NCBI GenBank assembly: GCA_027625915.1
Contig: JANTQA010000060.1
Span: forward strand, 4,154,001-4,218,000
Direction: 5' to 3'
Length of the DNA: 64,000 bases
From: Anaeramoeba flamelloides
Lineage: Eukaryota; Metamonada; Anaeramoebidae
Below are positions 62,771-64,000 of the stretch, in pieces. A model generated the notes under the pieces. The model did not search any database. It had not been told where the DNA came from and saw nothing but the letters and a program-made list of their open reading frames with translations. Each line of letters opens with the position of its first letter. The stretch's first letter is position 1. Position numbers and translations under genes: made by a program.

Positions 62771-63240
62771 TCAATTCAAAATTTTTAACATCACCGAAAT
62801 TCGATTTGTGAAAAAAAAAAAAAATTTATTTAATCAATTCAAGAAGATTTACCAAATTAGAACCATTTTCTAATTGGAAAGCTAACACTTTTTTATAAAT
62901 TACAATACTCAAAAAACAAAAAATAAATAAATACCAATATTAATAAATCAAGGGTGTGTTAAAAATTTTGGAGAGAGCAAAACAAAAAAATTGATTGGTA
63001 AATTTGTAAAAATTCTATTTGGAATATTGATCGATCAAAGGTTTAGATACTACCAAATTAATTTTATTTGAGTTCTTCTATTTGGAACAACTCAACTTTA
63101 ACATAATATCAATTGTTGAAAAAAATTTTGATCGAACAAAACAAGCTACGAAATTCAAAAAATGAAATGAAAACAAAAACTAAAATATGAAAAAATGATT
63201 TTCATATTTTCCAAAAATCAAAATTTATTTCCAATTTGAA
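62762..63240 (-). repeat. Dispersed repeat C, copy 3
   Basis: Inverted, highly similar to 46203-46675 along its whole length (for example TTGATCGATCAAAGGTT and AATATCAATTGTTGAAAAAA). The short frames inside are not real genes. Confidence 0.82.
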
Positions 63241-63964
63241 TGAAATTGTATTATTGTGATTATTTGGATGGTTTTAGCCGTGTGGAAAATTTTGAATTTT
63301 GGTTTAGAAGATTTTTTTTTTCTTTTTTTTCATTTTTCATTTTATTCATAAGAAATAAAAAATATAACTTGAAGAATATAAACTCCATTTCACCAAAAGG
63401 TGCCCAGCTAAAAATGAAAAATTCACTTTTTTTACAAGAATAAACCAAACTAAGATTGTTTAGAAATAAGAGAAATAATAAACATCGGATTAGGGTCGAT
63501 AATTATAAACGAAATATCTGAAAAAACCAAAAATTTTTCAAAAAAAAAAAATCTTAAAAAATTTTTGGGCCCCTTTCTATTGAACGTCTTGTGCAAATTT
63601 TTTCAATTTCTTTAGGAAATTAAAATTTTTGGCAAAAAGATTTTTTAATTGTAAGTGTATAGATTTAAAAAGAAAATTCAAAGCCTCACTTTACTTAATG
63701 TTAATTTGGAGTTTCAAACATTTTTTTTTTTTTCAAATTGAATTTTTATAAAAAAAAATAAAAAAGAAGAAAAAAAAGAAAAAAAATTTGCAAAAAAATG
63801 AGAAAAAATTGACCAAATGAGAAAAAATGTTTAGATATAAATATTGAAAATTTTATTTTGAGAAGAATAATGAATTAAAACTCATAGAATATGTTCTATT
63901 TCTTTAATAAAACATGTCACCTTTGACTGAAAAAGAGTTTATAATTTTGAAAATAAATGTGTTA

Positions 63965-64000
63965 GTTTTGAAGTGTCTCTCTTTACCGCTTTTTGAGATC
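63965..64000. repeat. Possible truncated repeat B at the window edge
   Basis: TTTTGAAGTGTCTCTCTTTACCGCTTTTTGAGATC resembles the AAGTGTCGATCTTTGGCACTTTTTGAGATC half of repeat B. It continues beyond the window. Confidence 0.45.

Larger units (their letters stand above)
62003..64000. other. Repeat-filled tail, probably an intron of the CAP-Gly gene
   Basis: After the donor at 62003 no exon is recognisable. The stretch contains repeat B copy 2 (62565-62770) directly next to repeat C copy 3 (62762-63240), and the last 40 bases resemble the start of another repeat B (GAAGTGTCTCTCTTTACCGC). Confidence 0.5.

Noticed and set aside
62691-63448. Several 60-70 codon frames near the window end
   Set aside because: They fall within or beside dispersed repeats B and C and are not kept between copies.

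Overview
The window is strongly AT-rich nuclear DNA from a unicellular eukaryote. Its genes have spliceosomal GT-AG introns, its proteins carry long Asn, Gln, Lys-Glu and Ser-Glu runs, and the spaces between genes are long and full of decayed repeats. This style fits amoebae such as Anaeramoebae or Dictyostelia. I lean to an Anaeramoeba-like organism because genes are sparse and introns are sometimes very long, but the assignment is an inference. I found no rRNA, tRNA or CRISPR array.

Region 1 (1-13.2 kb): an unrecognised 655-residue protein with a Ser-Glu tract is followed by a gene-free stretch with a (GT)47 microsatellite. Next come the remains of a beta-tubulin gene on the minus strand. 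A 3.33-kb hAT transposon (8104-11431), with 12-bp terminal inverted repeats and a perfect 8-bp target duplication, is inserted in the last codons of that gene. Its transposase is broken by several frameshifts.

Region 2 (13.2-30 kb): a broken B-box/coiled-coil/SPRY (TRIM-like) gene and a small B-box protein lie among repeats. The repeats include a 71-bp-arm hairpin, a 46-bp-arm fold-back element and two kinds of element flanked by TTAA.

Region 3 (30-42 kb): a complete Sin3 co-repressor gene. Its N-terminal part (three PAH domains) and its C-terminal part (histone-deacetylase interaction region and Sin3 C-domain) lie 6.8 kb apart. They join in phase at conserved Sin3 sequence, so I read the gap as one giant intron. 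It holds a possible antisense nested gene and repeats.

Region 4 (42-51 kb): a poly(ADP-ribose) glycohydrolase (PARG) gene on the minus strand, again split by a long intron (3.95 kb), which contains Tc1/mariner remnants and a dispersed repeat.

Region 5 (51-64 kb): a prefoldin subunit 1-like gene (one 220-nt intron), then the start of a CAP-Gly/coiled-coil microtubule-binding protein with at least three exons. Its 3' end is not found before the window ends in dispersed repeats.

The genes are ordinary cell functions (chromatin repression, ADP-ribose turnover, tubulin and its folding, microtubule plus-end or dynactin-type binding) and do not form a pathway cluster. The most notable features are the giant repeat-bearing introns and the transposon that rewrote a tubulin tail.
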